Assembly: GCA_023105745.1 (NCBI GenBank)
Contig: JALGQZ010000001.1
Span: 50,343,662-50,407,661, forward strand
Length of the DNA: 64,000 nucleotides
Source of the DNA: Austropuccinia psidii
Taxonomy: Eukaryota > Basidiomycota > Pucciniomycetes > Pucciniales > Sphaerophragmiaceae
Direction of reading: 5' to 3'
This document shows, piece after piece, positions 11,836-22,921 of the stretch. How positions within the stretch are numbered: the stretch's first letter is position 1; each line of letters begins with the position of its first letter. The notes below the pieces were generated by a model. The model did no database searches and had not been told where the DNA came from. It worked only from the letters and a program-made list of their open reading frames with translations. The translations under genes and the position numbers were made by a program.

Positions 11836-12794
11836 TGTTGCAGGAATTGGGAGTACGGTTGGTTTGTGTATAAATATCTATGGCTGATGTGAAAGTGTTT
11901 AGGAGTGTTATTCATTGGCAAAAAAATTGAGTGATTATTTATTAAGGGGAGATGATTTGAGCCAGCTGAGAATTTTATCCCATTTGTAATGGTGCGTGAG
12001 GTGCAGCTGATGGAGTGTAACATGTCTCATCTGGATGGCAGAATTGGTTAGGAGTTTAATTGGGTAAAATGCCATGCTGCTCAATGCTCATACATATTCT
12101 ATTTTATTTACACATGGCAATAATGCGGTTTAATCCTTGAGGGGTGTTCAAATAGGGATGTGTCAAAATTGCTTTGAGGGGATTGACATTCAAACCCTGT
12201 ACGCTGGCACGCCATCCTACATGGCTTAAACCTTATTACAGACATAACGATATAACTATATTACATAAGGGGTTGGAGTGCAGCTAAAGTCTTTGTATTT
12301 GGTTTGAGTGAAGCAGGCTTTTAATTGGTTGGAATGTGATTTGGATTGTCTCGCCTTTCTTGAAAAGGTGATGTCTCTTTTGTGGGTAAATCCTTCATGA
12401 ATATACCCCTTTACAGATGTACAATCTTGTGGCATTTCAATGCATATATTGGCAGTTTGGATAATTCACAAAATGTGACAATGGGGAGGCGGAAATGTTA
12501 CCAAATATGATTACTTGTTGATGATGGGTCCCCTTTGAGATCAAGGGAATATTACATTATATGGTGGTAGGCTGTGCCGGGTGGTTTCCGACAAAAGCGG
12601 AGGAGCTCAAGAGGAGGCAGGGAGGATTCTCCTAAAAAGAGGCTTATTGGACTTCCACGCGACACTTAGTTCCAACTATTCATAGAATTTCTCTATTCTA
12701 AACTTGAAAAGATTTCATCTCATATCACTCTATTTTATCATAATACTGAGGTGTTTTATCTAGTTAAAAATATTACTGTACTTTTTTGGGCCTT
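11836..12794. other. Divergent spacer between transposase and orfA
   Basis: About 960 bp between two genes that start outward in opposite directions, so both promoters should be here. I see no strong TATA or repeat, and no convincing open frame. Confidence 0.5.
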
Positions 12795-14855
12795 ATGTCA
12801 TCTTCCAAGTCACATAAATCCTGTTCAGGTTCTGTTCATGACTCAGATAGTGAATCTAGCATAGAATATGTTCAAACACAGTCACCATTGAGTCCCAACA
12901 TTCCTCTCACAACCCCTATTGCATCCTCAATGAATGTATCAGGTCTTAACATTGATGTGGGCAATCCAAAGCTCCAACTTCAAGCACTTGGTCGATCCCA
13001 AATATTTCCGTCACTCCAATTCCCCCGAATCCCACTAATACACAAACGCATGTGTCTCAGGGGCCAGAAGGCACACCTCAAATCTCATCACACGCTAATC
13101 CCCAATCAAAATTTCCACGTGAGTTCCTCCTTAATCCCGGTCGGAATCCAGTCGCATCCCAGGATCCCTTTGGCCAAAGTAAACAGCCAACCCTCAATAT
13201 TCCATCAGGATCTCAGGTTCATGTGGGTGATGAAAGGCGTGTGGATGGGGGGCGACAAAAAAGACCATTGGAGAATGTAACTTGGAGTGGTCTGTTGGAG
13301 GGAAATCCAGGATTGACGCTTCATCAAAGTAAGTCATTTGTATTTTGGAATAGAACCCTTTTCACAATTTGATATTTTTGTTTCATGGGTTAGATATGGC
13401 ACCTAAAGGCAAGTCAGTCCGATCTCAGGAGCCAATTGAAGATTGTGAGTATGACCAGTCTTCATTCATTTTTTGATGTGTTAGCTGATGATGTGCATGG
13501 CAGGTGATGAAATTTATGCATCTTCCCCTCTGGTCCATAAAGAGAAAGTCACTGGACGTCATCATCCATATGCCTCCAAACCAAGAACAGCTGATGCCAG
13601 TTCATCAAGAGCAAAAATGGTGGATGATGGGGATGAGAACATGTCTCCGACTCAAATGGAAACAAATGATGAATCAAGGAGGGACAATTTCACGGCGCAT
13701 GAGCATGGCACTCAGTCAAATAATGAGTTCACCCATCCTCAAATGCCCCTTGCCCAGAGATTTCTTGAACAATCCAAGGTCAGACAGCAAAGGAACCAGG
13801 CTCGTAAAGCTCACAATGTGGCAAAACGTGCAAGCCAGAAGGAGCAACAAAAATGGCTGAAATCAGAACTTCCAGAGAATGTCCATGGAATGAGATCAGC
13901 AGTACATGCACATTGCCTGTTCCTACTCAAAGTTAGGGATAAGGATTTTCCCTCACTACCAGCACCACCAAGCACAGAAGAGCGCGAAATTGCAATTCAA
14001 GTGGCTAGTCATCTCGGATATGTCCCCAAGGATGTTTTCAATGAGCCATCAACACAGGTTCAGTCTCAGGGTTTCCAAAGCTACTGCAAAAATGAGCTCC
14101 ACAAGCTAGGACTAAAGCGATTCACTTGGGACTGGGAGAGCTCATGGCAACATCCATTCAATGAGCTGATTTCTATGGTGTTTTACCGTACATTCCGTCT
14201 TGCACTGGTCAGCACCAAGTATCATCATGACTGTTGGAACAAGGATCATAATAACTATGAGGTCATGGCGGCTTTAATGGAGCAATATTTCACTTATTTG
14301 AAAAGAGGATGGAAGTCTATTCAAAAGGATGCGGAGTATTTGGTTAAAAAGAAGGAGAATCAAAAGCTCCCAAAGATTCGTCAAAGGGTTAGTTAATGTA
14401 TCTCTTCTTCATTATGAGCAAAGACTGATGATGATCTACTTGATTATGTGCAGACCTGTGAGCGCCGTCGTGAATGGTGTGATACGGCTAAATTTCCCAT
14501 TCTAGCATCACAATTCAATGACCCTCGAGTATGTTCAAATACTGAGGAGGTACTGGAAAATGGCCGTCAAGTTTACCGCAAAGTGGGATTACGCTGGCGC
14601 TCCCAGTTATTTAATGAATTGGTATTAAAAATGGATCAAGACATAGAGTTTTGTAATCACATTAAAAAAAAGGGTAAAAAAACTATTGATAGATTGCCAG
14701 AATTACAATTGACAGATGATGGTGATATTCCGGAAGGCTTATCATTTCAGGTATTTGATCAAGATTGGCTCAAAGGCTGTAGTAAGATGCAGACTAACAC
14801 CCTCAAAATACTTGACATGCCAGTTATTAGGCCTAATGGTGATGCTCTGCAATAA
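12795..14855 (+). pseudogene. orfA: unknown basic protein of the giant element (one frameshift)
   Basis: The exons splice in phase: 12795-13328, 13394-13444, 13504-14387 and 14454-14855, about 620 codons, all with GT-AG introns of 59-66 bp. The first exon changes frame between about 12960 and 13050, so one small indel breaks it. The N-terminal third is Ser/Pro-rich and disordered. The middle has a highly basic helical stretch (RQQRNQARKAHNVAKR) followed by a folded, aromatic-rich part (FTWDWESSWQHPF; YFTYLKRGWKSIQKD). The C-terminal exon starts TCERRREWC and contains VYRKVGLRWRSQL. I recognise no named domain. It is divergent from the transposase, and a DNA-binding accessory role like TnpA is a guess from position and charge. 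From memory it resembles a high-copy rust protein family. Confidence 0.7.
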
Positions 14856-15139
14856 CTGAGTAATATAAATGTATAGCACCGTTACAAATTAACATTTTGT
14901 GAATTATTTGTGCAGGTGTAATATAGACAATATGAGTTGGACTGTATCACCGTCTCCCTTAGAAATAATACTCTATTGCTCATTTTCATTCAGGAAATAT
15001 TGAAGGAGTTCGATCCAGCTCATGGTGTTCATAATTGTGGACCTGTGCCAGGGTGCGCAGTTGTGATCAACTTAGTCAAACGCAAATTATATAATATCAG
15101 TAAGGCTCACGCAGTTAATGATTTTTTCTTTTCTTGGAC

Positions 15140-17524
15140 CTATTGGTGTTTGGAAAATGGCATTTCCATAAGGAAGGATTTTAGAATTGCAATACAATTA
15201 GGGTCAAAGATGATCTTGAAAGGTACCTTCCGCACGTTGACCTCAACTGAATGAGGAGTGATATAGTGGATGACCTTGACAGGTTGTTGTTGGCCAATAC
15301 GATGGAGTCAATCAACAGCCTGAGCCTCAATGGCTGGGTTCCAATTGGGCTCCTGGAAATGTGGATGTCAGGGGCTGCAAATCAGGGCAGAATTTTGGGG
15401 GTCCCCTCACCATTAAATAGACCGTATTAGCACAAGTTATATTGAGGCCAGTTCCAGCTGCGGCAATGGATGCAATCAGTACTTCACATTCAGGATTATT
15501 GAAGAAATTATCCAGTGGCTTCTCCTGTGCTTGTGCTGTAATTGTTCCATCAATTCGTGCTGAAAGGATAGAGTGAGGGGCAAGTGCAATACCAATTCTA
15601 CAATATGAAAAAGTCAGATGGATTCAATTGGTAATGGATGCATATTACAATTAACGCACAAATCAATAAATTGGGTCCATTGGGTATAAACCACCCATTT
15701 GGTTGGACCACACCTTGTTTGTTTGTTCTTCATTAAGCTTTGTAGGAGGTATGCAATTTGACTACTAATCATGCATGTTTCCACATCCAAAATAGTTTGT
15801 GTGATTGTTCGCGAGTTATCCTGAGTGCTCCTGCCCTTGGGGTCTTCCAAATCCGCCTCCGCAATTGTGTTAAGCATGATGTGATGATTACAACATATTC
15901 GCAGCTTATTAATATTTCTGAAAAATTCTCCTGGTCCTTTGCTTTTGGATGATAGGAATTCTTCATATAATATGGAATATTCTTGCTGCATGGTCGGGTT
16001 GAGTGGCAGCAGCTCATAATGATGGCTACTAGTGGGGAGGGATTTGAGATGTGTGGTTTTGGTGTGGCGCAAACTTAAATGCCGCAATGCCAAATGCAAG
16101 ATATCATTGCAACCTTTGGAAAGACTACTCAGGATTAATGGTGACCAGTTATCTTGATTGGCGCTCTGGGGTTGAGTGATGAATGATGTTATGCCCAAAA
16201 GGTCATAAATGGTGTTGTGAATAGGTGTGCCCGTTAAACATATTCGACTGTATGAAAGGAGGCTATTAATGGCACGGTGAGTGGCAGTGTATTGAGAGCA
16301 AATATAGCTATAAGATGGGGCAAGGGTTATTGGATATAAAAGGTAATTTGAATCATTTAAGATCAGACACTCACTGTGCTTCATCCAAAATTATACGATG
16401 CCAATTGATTTGAAAAATGAATGATGTAGAGGTATTGGTTTGCTTAAATTCTTGGGTGATAGTAGTGTAAGAAGTGATGATGTTATCATATTTTAAGATG
16501 TTGGCTTTGGATAATGAGTGACAAGTGGGACCATGGTAGATTTTGGAATGCAGCGCTCCAGCCTGAGCATGCTTGGATATTTCTGATTGCCAGTTGGTAA
16601 TTAAGCAAGGGGGGCAGATGATCATGGTGGGCGTGGAGCGATGGGGGTTTGCAATCATCCGCTCCTTGGAGGTACCAATGAGAGCAATGGCCTGAATGGT
16701 TTTACCTAATCCCATATCATCCGCGAGCAGTCCTCAAAGAGGGGTATTTGTCGAAAGGGATTCAAATGAGCTAACAACCTTGTTTGTAATGATGTGCCTG
16801 GCATTGAAATTGGATCCTGGGGGTGAGGTTGCCCAAAGGTTACGGGCTGATTGGCCATTGGGGATTTCTCTATCCGAGAGAAAAGCTAACCCGGTCTTTT
16901 GATGAGGTGGGAGGGGGGTTTGAATAATGGCATGGGGAGGTCTGATCAACTGGATAATTGTATCAGTTTTTGCTTGGAAATCAATGATGAAACAGCAGGA
17001 TATGAAGCTGGCGTCGAGTTTGAAGCAGGAAATGTCAGAGTAAAGAGTTGACATTGACTATGAGTATTACAGTCATATTCTTTGGGCATTTTAAGCTTGA
17101 AATCTTGCGTTCGAAAGCTTTCCATTATGAATAAAATGTTTGGATACCATGTGAAGAACATCAATGCTAGATTGGGTTGCTGAGATGAGGAGGGATCATT
17201 TGCATCAGTCATAAATAATCCCTCAACGAATTATATTTGAGTAGGATTGGAGTGGAAATTTTCAATCCATGCCCCACCAGGACCACAGTGCATGAACGTT
17301 TTTGGTGCCCCAAGGAATGGTATCAACGTTTTGGAAAGGGTGGCAGGTAGAGAGCCAATAGCACGCTGGTCATTGGGGAGATAAACAAATATGTTGTGTT
17401 AATTGTGCCATATGATAATACAAGAAGCTAAGTGGGAATTCTCAGGATGTAAGGTTATATCACTATTCATTTGAATACAAATATTAATCATCCCAATGCA
17501 AAGTGGTTGTGAAGGGGTTGACAT
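15140..17524 (-). pseudogene. SNF2-family ATPase (Rad5/Rad16/HLTF-like)
   Basis: A full set of SNF2 helicase motifs runs in order: GLLADDMGLGKT (motif I), DEAH, CLTGTPIHN (III), then in the C-lobe IASIAAAGTGLNI (V) and VD-LHRIGQ (VI), ending MPFSKHQ-stop at 15140. Removing a 67-bp intron (16308-16374) turns the apparent DEAQ into DEAH, and another intron joins VYLM to EPNWNP. The enzyme would use ATP to move along or remodel chromatin. In-frame stops are TAA 17401-17399, TAA 17233-17231, TGA 16736-16734 (just before motif I) and TGA 15310-15308 (replacing the first Arg of R-LHRIGQ). The start at 17524 is the first ATG of the frame. The exon join near 15610-15650 is unresolved. It converges with orfA. 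Confidence 0.85.
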
Positions 17525-18026
17525 GATGGCTATTTTAAATTATTTGGGGATAGTCGGAAATTATATGATCGGGAAGGGTTAGCTAAATGGGATGAAGACG
17601 GATAAGCGCAGGTGGGGAGCTTATATGAGAGGCAGCAATGGGGTCAAGGGGGGATGGCCTGTGGTTACGTGCATGGACTTGATGGGGTGGGGCCTCTTGG
17701 GCTGGGAATTTTCATATCCAATTTGGGGCATATATCAAGGCAAGGTGGCCAAAATTTGGGTGCACCAATATGACTGCTGGATCTGCAGCAAGTTACAAAA
17801 CCTTTGGTGGAACAAGGTTGACATTAGCATATCCGAGATTGGGTGGGTTGTAGCAACTTATAGTGGAGGGGCATATTAGAGGCATGCGGCCATGTTTGCT
17901 GGTGTGACAGCGAACAATGAGCGTATCATCCCCAGGTTAATTGTCGCACAGGGACCTACTAGGCAATGTTGGCGGTTTCAAAGGGCAATATCACTGTGGG
18001 GATGTTTGTGTGTGGGCAGGTGAGAT

Positions 18027-18052
18027 ATGTTCAGTGGCGTGCCACTGAACAT
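18027..18052. repeat. 26-bp near-continuous palindrome
   Basis: Arms ATGTTCAGTGGC and GCCACTGAACAT are perfect 12-bp complements around GT. This is the size expected for a dimer-binding site. Confidence 0.65.
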
Positions 18053-19011
18053 GAGTTTGATTTTGCGTGAAGTTTTTTGATGACTGATGCCAACTAGGCT
18101 TCAGGGGGGGATGTGTGGCATGATCAAACGGGGCACCGACCGTGAGGCGTGATCCACACATACATTCACCCCTATTGCATTTGAGGCGGCTACTAATCCC
18201 GCAAGATTGGGATCACGGTCTTTGCCTCACGCGTGTACGAAACTCCGGAGAAAGAGGCCACACGCCCAAGGGGATTTTTGGATGCAAGCCAGGCCCCACA
18301 GCTTGTGCGGGGAGTGTGAGAATGTGCAGAAAATGAACCGCTGTGGGAGATCCCCACGCAAACATAACCAGCCTCAGCAATCACAGGCCGCGATTATTCT
18401 AATGTGGATGAGGCTGAAGCAAATCCACACTGATTGGCCTCAGGTTTCCACGCACAAGCGGGTGAGCGTCTGCAGTCAAGCTGACAACCTGACCAAGAAA
18501 ATAGGCAGTTGGAAGACTGGCAGTAAAATGTCTTCCAGGCGTGTGAAAGTTACCTGTGTATGACCCTTTGGGGGTGCGTATGAAAGTGTGTGGCTGCCCG
18601 ACAATGAGAACGCGGGATGAACAAGTGTGGCCAGTCAAAGTTTGCCCCAACAATGGCACCGGAGTGAATCCACTGTTTGTGTATGACCCAAATAATAAGT
18701 CATCCCATTATGACCCACTTACATTAACTTGCGTTACATGCACATCTGTGCTGTAGTTAGGCAGAGCTGTCCAGCAAGGTGCATCAAAGGGATGCAGTTG
18801 AGATATATGACTTGATGGCTTGATGTGATTGCATGTTACATTGCTGAACCGCTTTTGCTCTGCCCTGAAGCATACTTTTACAAAGGTGTACTGCGTACTA
18901 CAGTGTTGGCTGTACAGATTAGGAAGGTGTAATACTACTTGAGCCTGCATGCATATAACGAATGTGCATGCACCTTCCGATCGTTTGCATATACGTAGCT
19001 CATGTGCCCCA

Positions 19012-19299
19012 TGCTCAGCATTGTGTTTCACCCGATTTGCACACGCAAGCTGAGCGTGTCATGGTCAAAAGCACCTTGTGGAAGTGCTCAGTAAAGCCAT
19101 GGAATGAACTATTTTTGCAATAGTTCATTGGAAGGCTCAGTTTGGAGCACTTCACCAAAGCGTGTGAAATGCTGCACCTGGCTGAAATTTCATCCGATGC
19201 AGTGCCAAATGCTCAGATTGTGTGCATCCAAAAAGACTGAGCAATGGCTCAATTCAGCCACTGAGCATTTCACTTATGACCCAAAAGCAAACCTGAGCA
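19012..19299. promoter_or_regulatory. Cluster of six CTGAGCA sites
   Basis: TGCTCAG at 19012, 19085 and 19210, and its complement CTGAGCA at 19237, 19261 and 19293. Six exact copies of a 7-mer on either strand in 288 bp is far above chance (expected about 0.04). It lies upstream of the TATA box of the zinc-cluster gene and reads as a candidate binding-site array. Confidence 0.5.
19103..19129. repeat. 11-bp inverted repeat
   Basis: AATGAACTATT and AATAGTTCATT are perfect complements around TTTGC, inside the CTGAGCA cluster. Confidence 0.6.
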
Positions 19300-19630
19300 A
19301 TGGGTTGAGGCAAGCTCACGCTGTATTCACTTGTGTTACAGCCCCCCCTTTGTTCACATACTATTACCAGGCCATACGGCCGGTAATCTCGCCGTGGTCA
19401 CTTGTGACCAAATGCACCGGGTGCATTTCTGCATGGGGCACTTGTGCATTGCACCCACAATGCACATTCAACAAGGGCCTCAAGACCACCCTCCTGGGTG
19501 ATCGGGTGGCTATTTAAGGAAACAAAGGGGATTTGACTCAGCTTGAAAATTCAATCAATAGAAATACTCAGCCAGACCCCCATTGTTGTTCTGCCTCACG
19601 CAAGCATTTCACTTCTCAGTTGCAGCATTC

Positions 19631-19730
19631 GCTGAGACTCAGCTTCAATTTTGGCCACATGCCTTGAAGCTGAGACTTTTGCGGGTGCTGCAACTGCTGA
19701 GATCGTCTCAGCTTCACCATGGTATAAAAG
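19631..19730 (+). promoter_or_regulatory. Candidate promoter of the zinc-cluster gene
   Basis: GCTGAG-A-CTCAGC (19631-19643) is a perfect 13-bp dyad. GAAGCTGAGAC (19666-19676) and GTCTCAGCTTC (19705-19715) are perfect complements. TATAAAAG follows at 19723-19730, then a long pyrimidine-rich tract. An intron with the branch-like TTACTAAC (about 20124) and acceptor TTTTTAG ends at 20151, so transcription probably starts near 19755. Confidence 0.5.
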
Positions 19731-20466
19731 ACCATCTTCACATGACACGCCCTTCACTTTCTTTCTCATCTGCTCCACTTCGTTCAACCTTACCCGCGTT
19801 GGTCCTTCTTGTGCGTATGCCCCTTGGTCTTCCTGCCTTTCTACTTTTGTCTTTTGCACTCCACTAACCCCACTCCCCTGCCTTTTGCCTGTTTGTTTAT
19901 TCTTCTGATCCGTTCAGAACCTCACTTCTATCCACCTCGTGCATTACCTCTTTTTTAAACTTTTGTCGACATTACATACCGATATTAATACTAATTTTTC
20001 TTCTTGACTCTCTTCCAGACTTTTAAAACCTTCCAAGTAGAGTTCTTTATTTTGTTAACGCTTTAAATTTATAATTCATCGTACACCTTCATTTTCTTTC
20101 TTGATTGTTTACTTTGTATGCAGTTACTAACCTCAATTGTTTTGTTTTTAGATGTTGTGCACTTTATGCACCAAGCGGGGTATCCCCTGCATTTGTTCCT
20201 CGACAATGAACGACGCTTGTGATGCTTGCCGACAAGCACACAAGAAATGTTCGTTTGTTGTCCGCCCCTTCCGACCACGAGGCCAGAGGAGTTCCCGCCC
20301 AAGACGCCCTCGCGAGGACTCCTTTGTGGTCGACAATGATGAAACCATTTCCAAGCGTGAATGGACGCCGGGCCCCCAAACAGGCAGACGGGAACGATTC
20401 AGGACGATTAGCCCTTTCCCCTCCAGTTTTGATTTTTCCACTCCCCCTCCTACGCCACCATCCAAT

Positions 20467-22164
20467 TGTCACAACCACGTATTTTGACCCTCCTCCTTGA
20501 TGGCGGCGGCAATCCAACCTGGAGCCAAGTTGGGGCCAATTGGCCATGTCATATCATTTATGGCCAATTGACCCCTTTTGGGTGTTCCATGGCTCTTTAG
20601 CCATAACCCATTCCATTTGCCACTTATGGCCTCCATCATCCTTTATGGCCTCAGGCCAAATCCTGCGTCATTGGCCCTCTTGCCCAATTTCCACCTCACC
20701 AACCCCCAGGCCTCCATCACTGTTTTTGGGCCTGGGGGGTCCCTTTGTCTTCCAAGGGCTTCCAGGCCCCATGGCCACCTTCATTGGTTTCCTGGCCACC
20801 CCTTTCATTATGGGGGTTTTGGCCTAAATGGCCTTTTTGGGCCATTCAGGCCCCCCACGGCTTCTACGGTCCGTAAGCCGCGGTCCGCGGTCCGTAGGCG
20901 GATTAGGCCCCTTTTGGCCTAATCCAATGAGGCCAAAGGGGGCAGCCACCTAGCCCCCAAGTCCAGGTGGGCCCACCTGAGCCATTTTTGGCCACCAATC
21001 CCTTGGACCCAAATTGGACCAAAAACACCTTGGATCCATTTTTGGCCATAAATCCCGTAGGACCCATTTTTGGCCCTGGACCACCATGGACCAACTTCAC
21101 CGTCATGGCCTCTGGCAACCACCAGAGGCCACCAAATCACCTCAACAAGCATTTCCCTCAACTTAAGGGAGGATTGCTTCATTCCTCCATGCACCTCGTA
21201 CTCAAGGTTGCAGGAGTGGTGCATATATGGTGTTATATACCATTATGCACCATTTTTGCTCAGCAATTCAATGGTGACGTTTTCAGGACCAAAATCAACC
21301 TTCTTAACTCAAGGTACCAAGATACAACACCCATTTCAAAGGAGAACCTTTGGACTCATCAGTTTGGTAATCCATGGCGGCAATCAGAAGACCATTCAAG
21401 GACTCCAATCACCTGGCTCAGCAGGAGTTGGGTTGGCAATCTCATTCAGGGTTATTCTAAGGGCAATTCTCAAAAGGTATTACATCTTTTCAATCAGTTG
21501 TCAAGGCATCAAGTATTTCAATACTTCTTGGACAACTCAATTGGTTCATACAGGCGGTAATCAATCAACCTGTACGTACTTGGCCCAATTGGGCCAATTC
21601 ATATTCTACTGTGGGAATTCAATCACACAGTTTCAAATTCAAGATGGCCAGAACTGTATTGGCCCGATTCGGACATTACAGCCGGTGATCCAACTCCAGG
21701 ATCAATCTTTCAGCTTTTCACATATACTGGCCACCTTTCAGCACCTGGGGACTTTTTCCCCAGTTAATTAATATAGTGGATTTATTTTTATCCTTATTTT
21801 CTTTTACCTTATTAAAGTTAATACTGATAATCTTAAGTCAGTCATTCAGCACCCTTTTCTTTTATTTCCTCGCCTGTCCAGTGGATATTGGTGGTCATAT
21901 CCTTATACTAATTCCATTTCCTTTTCTGGCAGGTTGAAACAGTGAATTGAGGATTCACCTGGTTGGCTTCTTGGCTTTTGGCTTCTTTATTATCTTTGGC
22001 CATTGGCTTCATCTTTTCTTATCTCATCTTTTGGCATACTTGTTTTCTCCCATATTCTTTCTTAGAGAAAATTCATTCTTATTATTCTTTTATCTTTGGA
22101 GCCCTCCAAGTGAGTTCTTGATTCCTGAGTGCCAGGCCCTCTTCTTCCAAGAGCCCCTGTGACA
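20467..22164 (+). repeat. 5' LTR of element B
   Basis: 1698 bp. It includes a perfect hairpin GGATTAGGCC...GGCCTAATCC (20900-20925) next to a CGGTCCG-rich tract that differs between the two LTRs. It contains open frames of up to 233 codons repeated in both LTRs, which I regard as non-coding. Confidence 0.95.
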
Positions 22165-22921
22165 TTATATTAATTAACTCATAATTCTTCTTCATTCATT
22201 CATTCTTTTATTCTTATATTTTAAACTCATTCATTCATTTTGTCAAAATTATGATTCTTTAACGTTTTATGATCTTATGATTCTCCGTCACCTCTCAATT
22301 TTCTCTCATTCATTCTTCATTCTGAAAATTGAAGGCTGACCCATTTTTTATTTTTTGTTATCTTTTCAATCTCATTCTCAATCTTAATCAATCTATTTTT
22401 ATCCATAATTCAGGCATTTTTTATCTTTGGTTCTCAAGTTATTCATCAGGTTATTCAGACACGTTCTTCATATCAGGATTCACTTTGATTTATTCCTCAA
22501 GAATTTTTGATTTTTGGAAGAATTCACTTGAAAATTGATTTGATTGACTAATTTGACATAATTGAAATTGACCTCAAGATAATTGATTTACCTGAAGATT
22601 TTATTGATTTTGCTGATTATTCACATCAAGATTTTTGACATAAATTGATTTTGACTCAAGAATTCATTTTGATTGATTGATTTTTTCTGCAAGATTTTGA
22701 TTTGATTTGATTTTGATTGTTTGATTGATTGTTTTATTGACTTCAAGATTCTCATTGATATTGATTTTTACTTCAAGACTCATTTTGATTTGATTGATTG
22801 ACGTATTTGAAGAATTTTGATTCATTGATTATCCAATTTCCTCAAGATTTGATTGTTGATTTTGTACTTCAAGAAACTTTTGATTTTATTTCATTCATTT
22901 TGGTTGATTATTGCTGAAATC
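22165..22921 (+). other. Leader of element B
   Basis: 757 bp, AT-rich, full of TTGATT/TTCATT repeats, homologous in style and flanks to the element A leader. The bases after the LTR (TTATATTAATTAACTCATA) are conserved with A, but no tRNA-like primer site starting TGG is seen. Confidence 0.65.

Larger units (their letters stand above)
17525..20151. promoter_or_regulatory. Palindrome-rich spacer between SNF2 and zinc-cluster genes
   Basis: 2.6 kb separating two genes that point away from each other. Open frames are short and unlike known proteins. It holds a 26-bp palindrome (18027-18052), an 11-bp-arm hairpin (19103-19129), six CTGAGCA/TGCTCAG sites (19012-19299), palindromes at 19631-19715 and a TATAAAAG at 19723. 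This is the most likely shared control region of the giant element. Confidence 0.5.

Noticed and set aside
14937..15254. A 105-codon plus-strand frame after orfA
   Set aside because: It overlaps the last coding part of the SNF2 gene on the other strand, which explains it better; orfA already has its stop at 14855.
17592..17879. A 95-codon Trp-rich frame upstream of SNF2
   Set aside because: No domain, no plausible promoter context, and composition typical of chance frames in G-rich DNA.
21070..21771. A 233-codon frame in the element B LTR, repeated at 29351-30052
   Set aside because: It lies wholly inside an LTR, has no recognisable domain and shows no coding-type constraint between the two copies.
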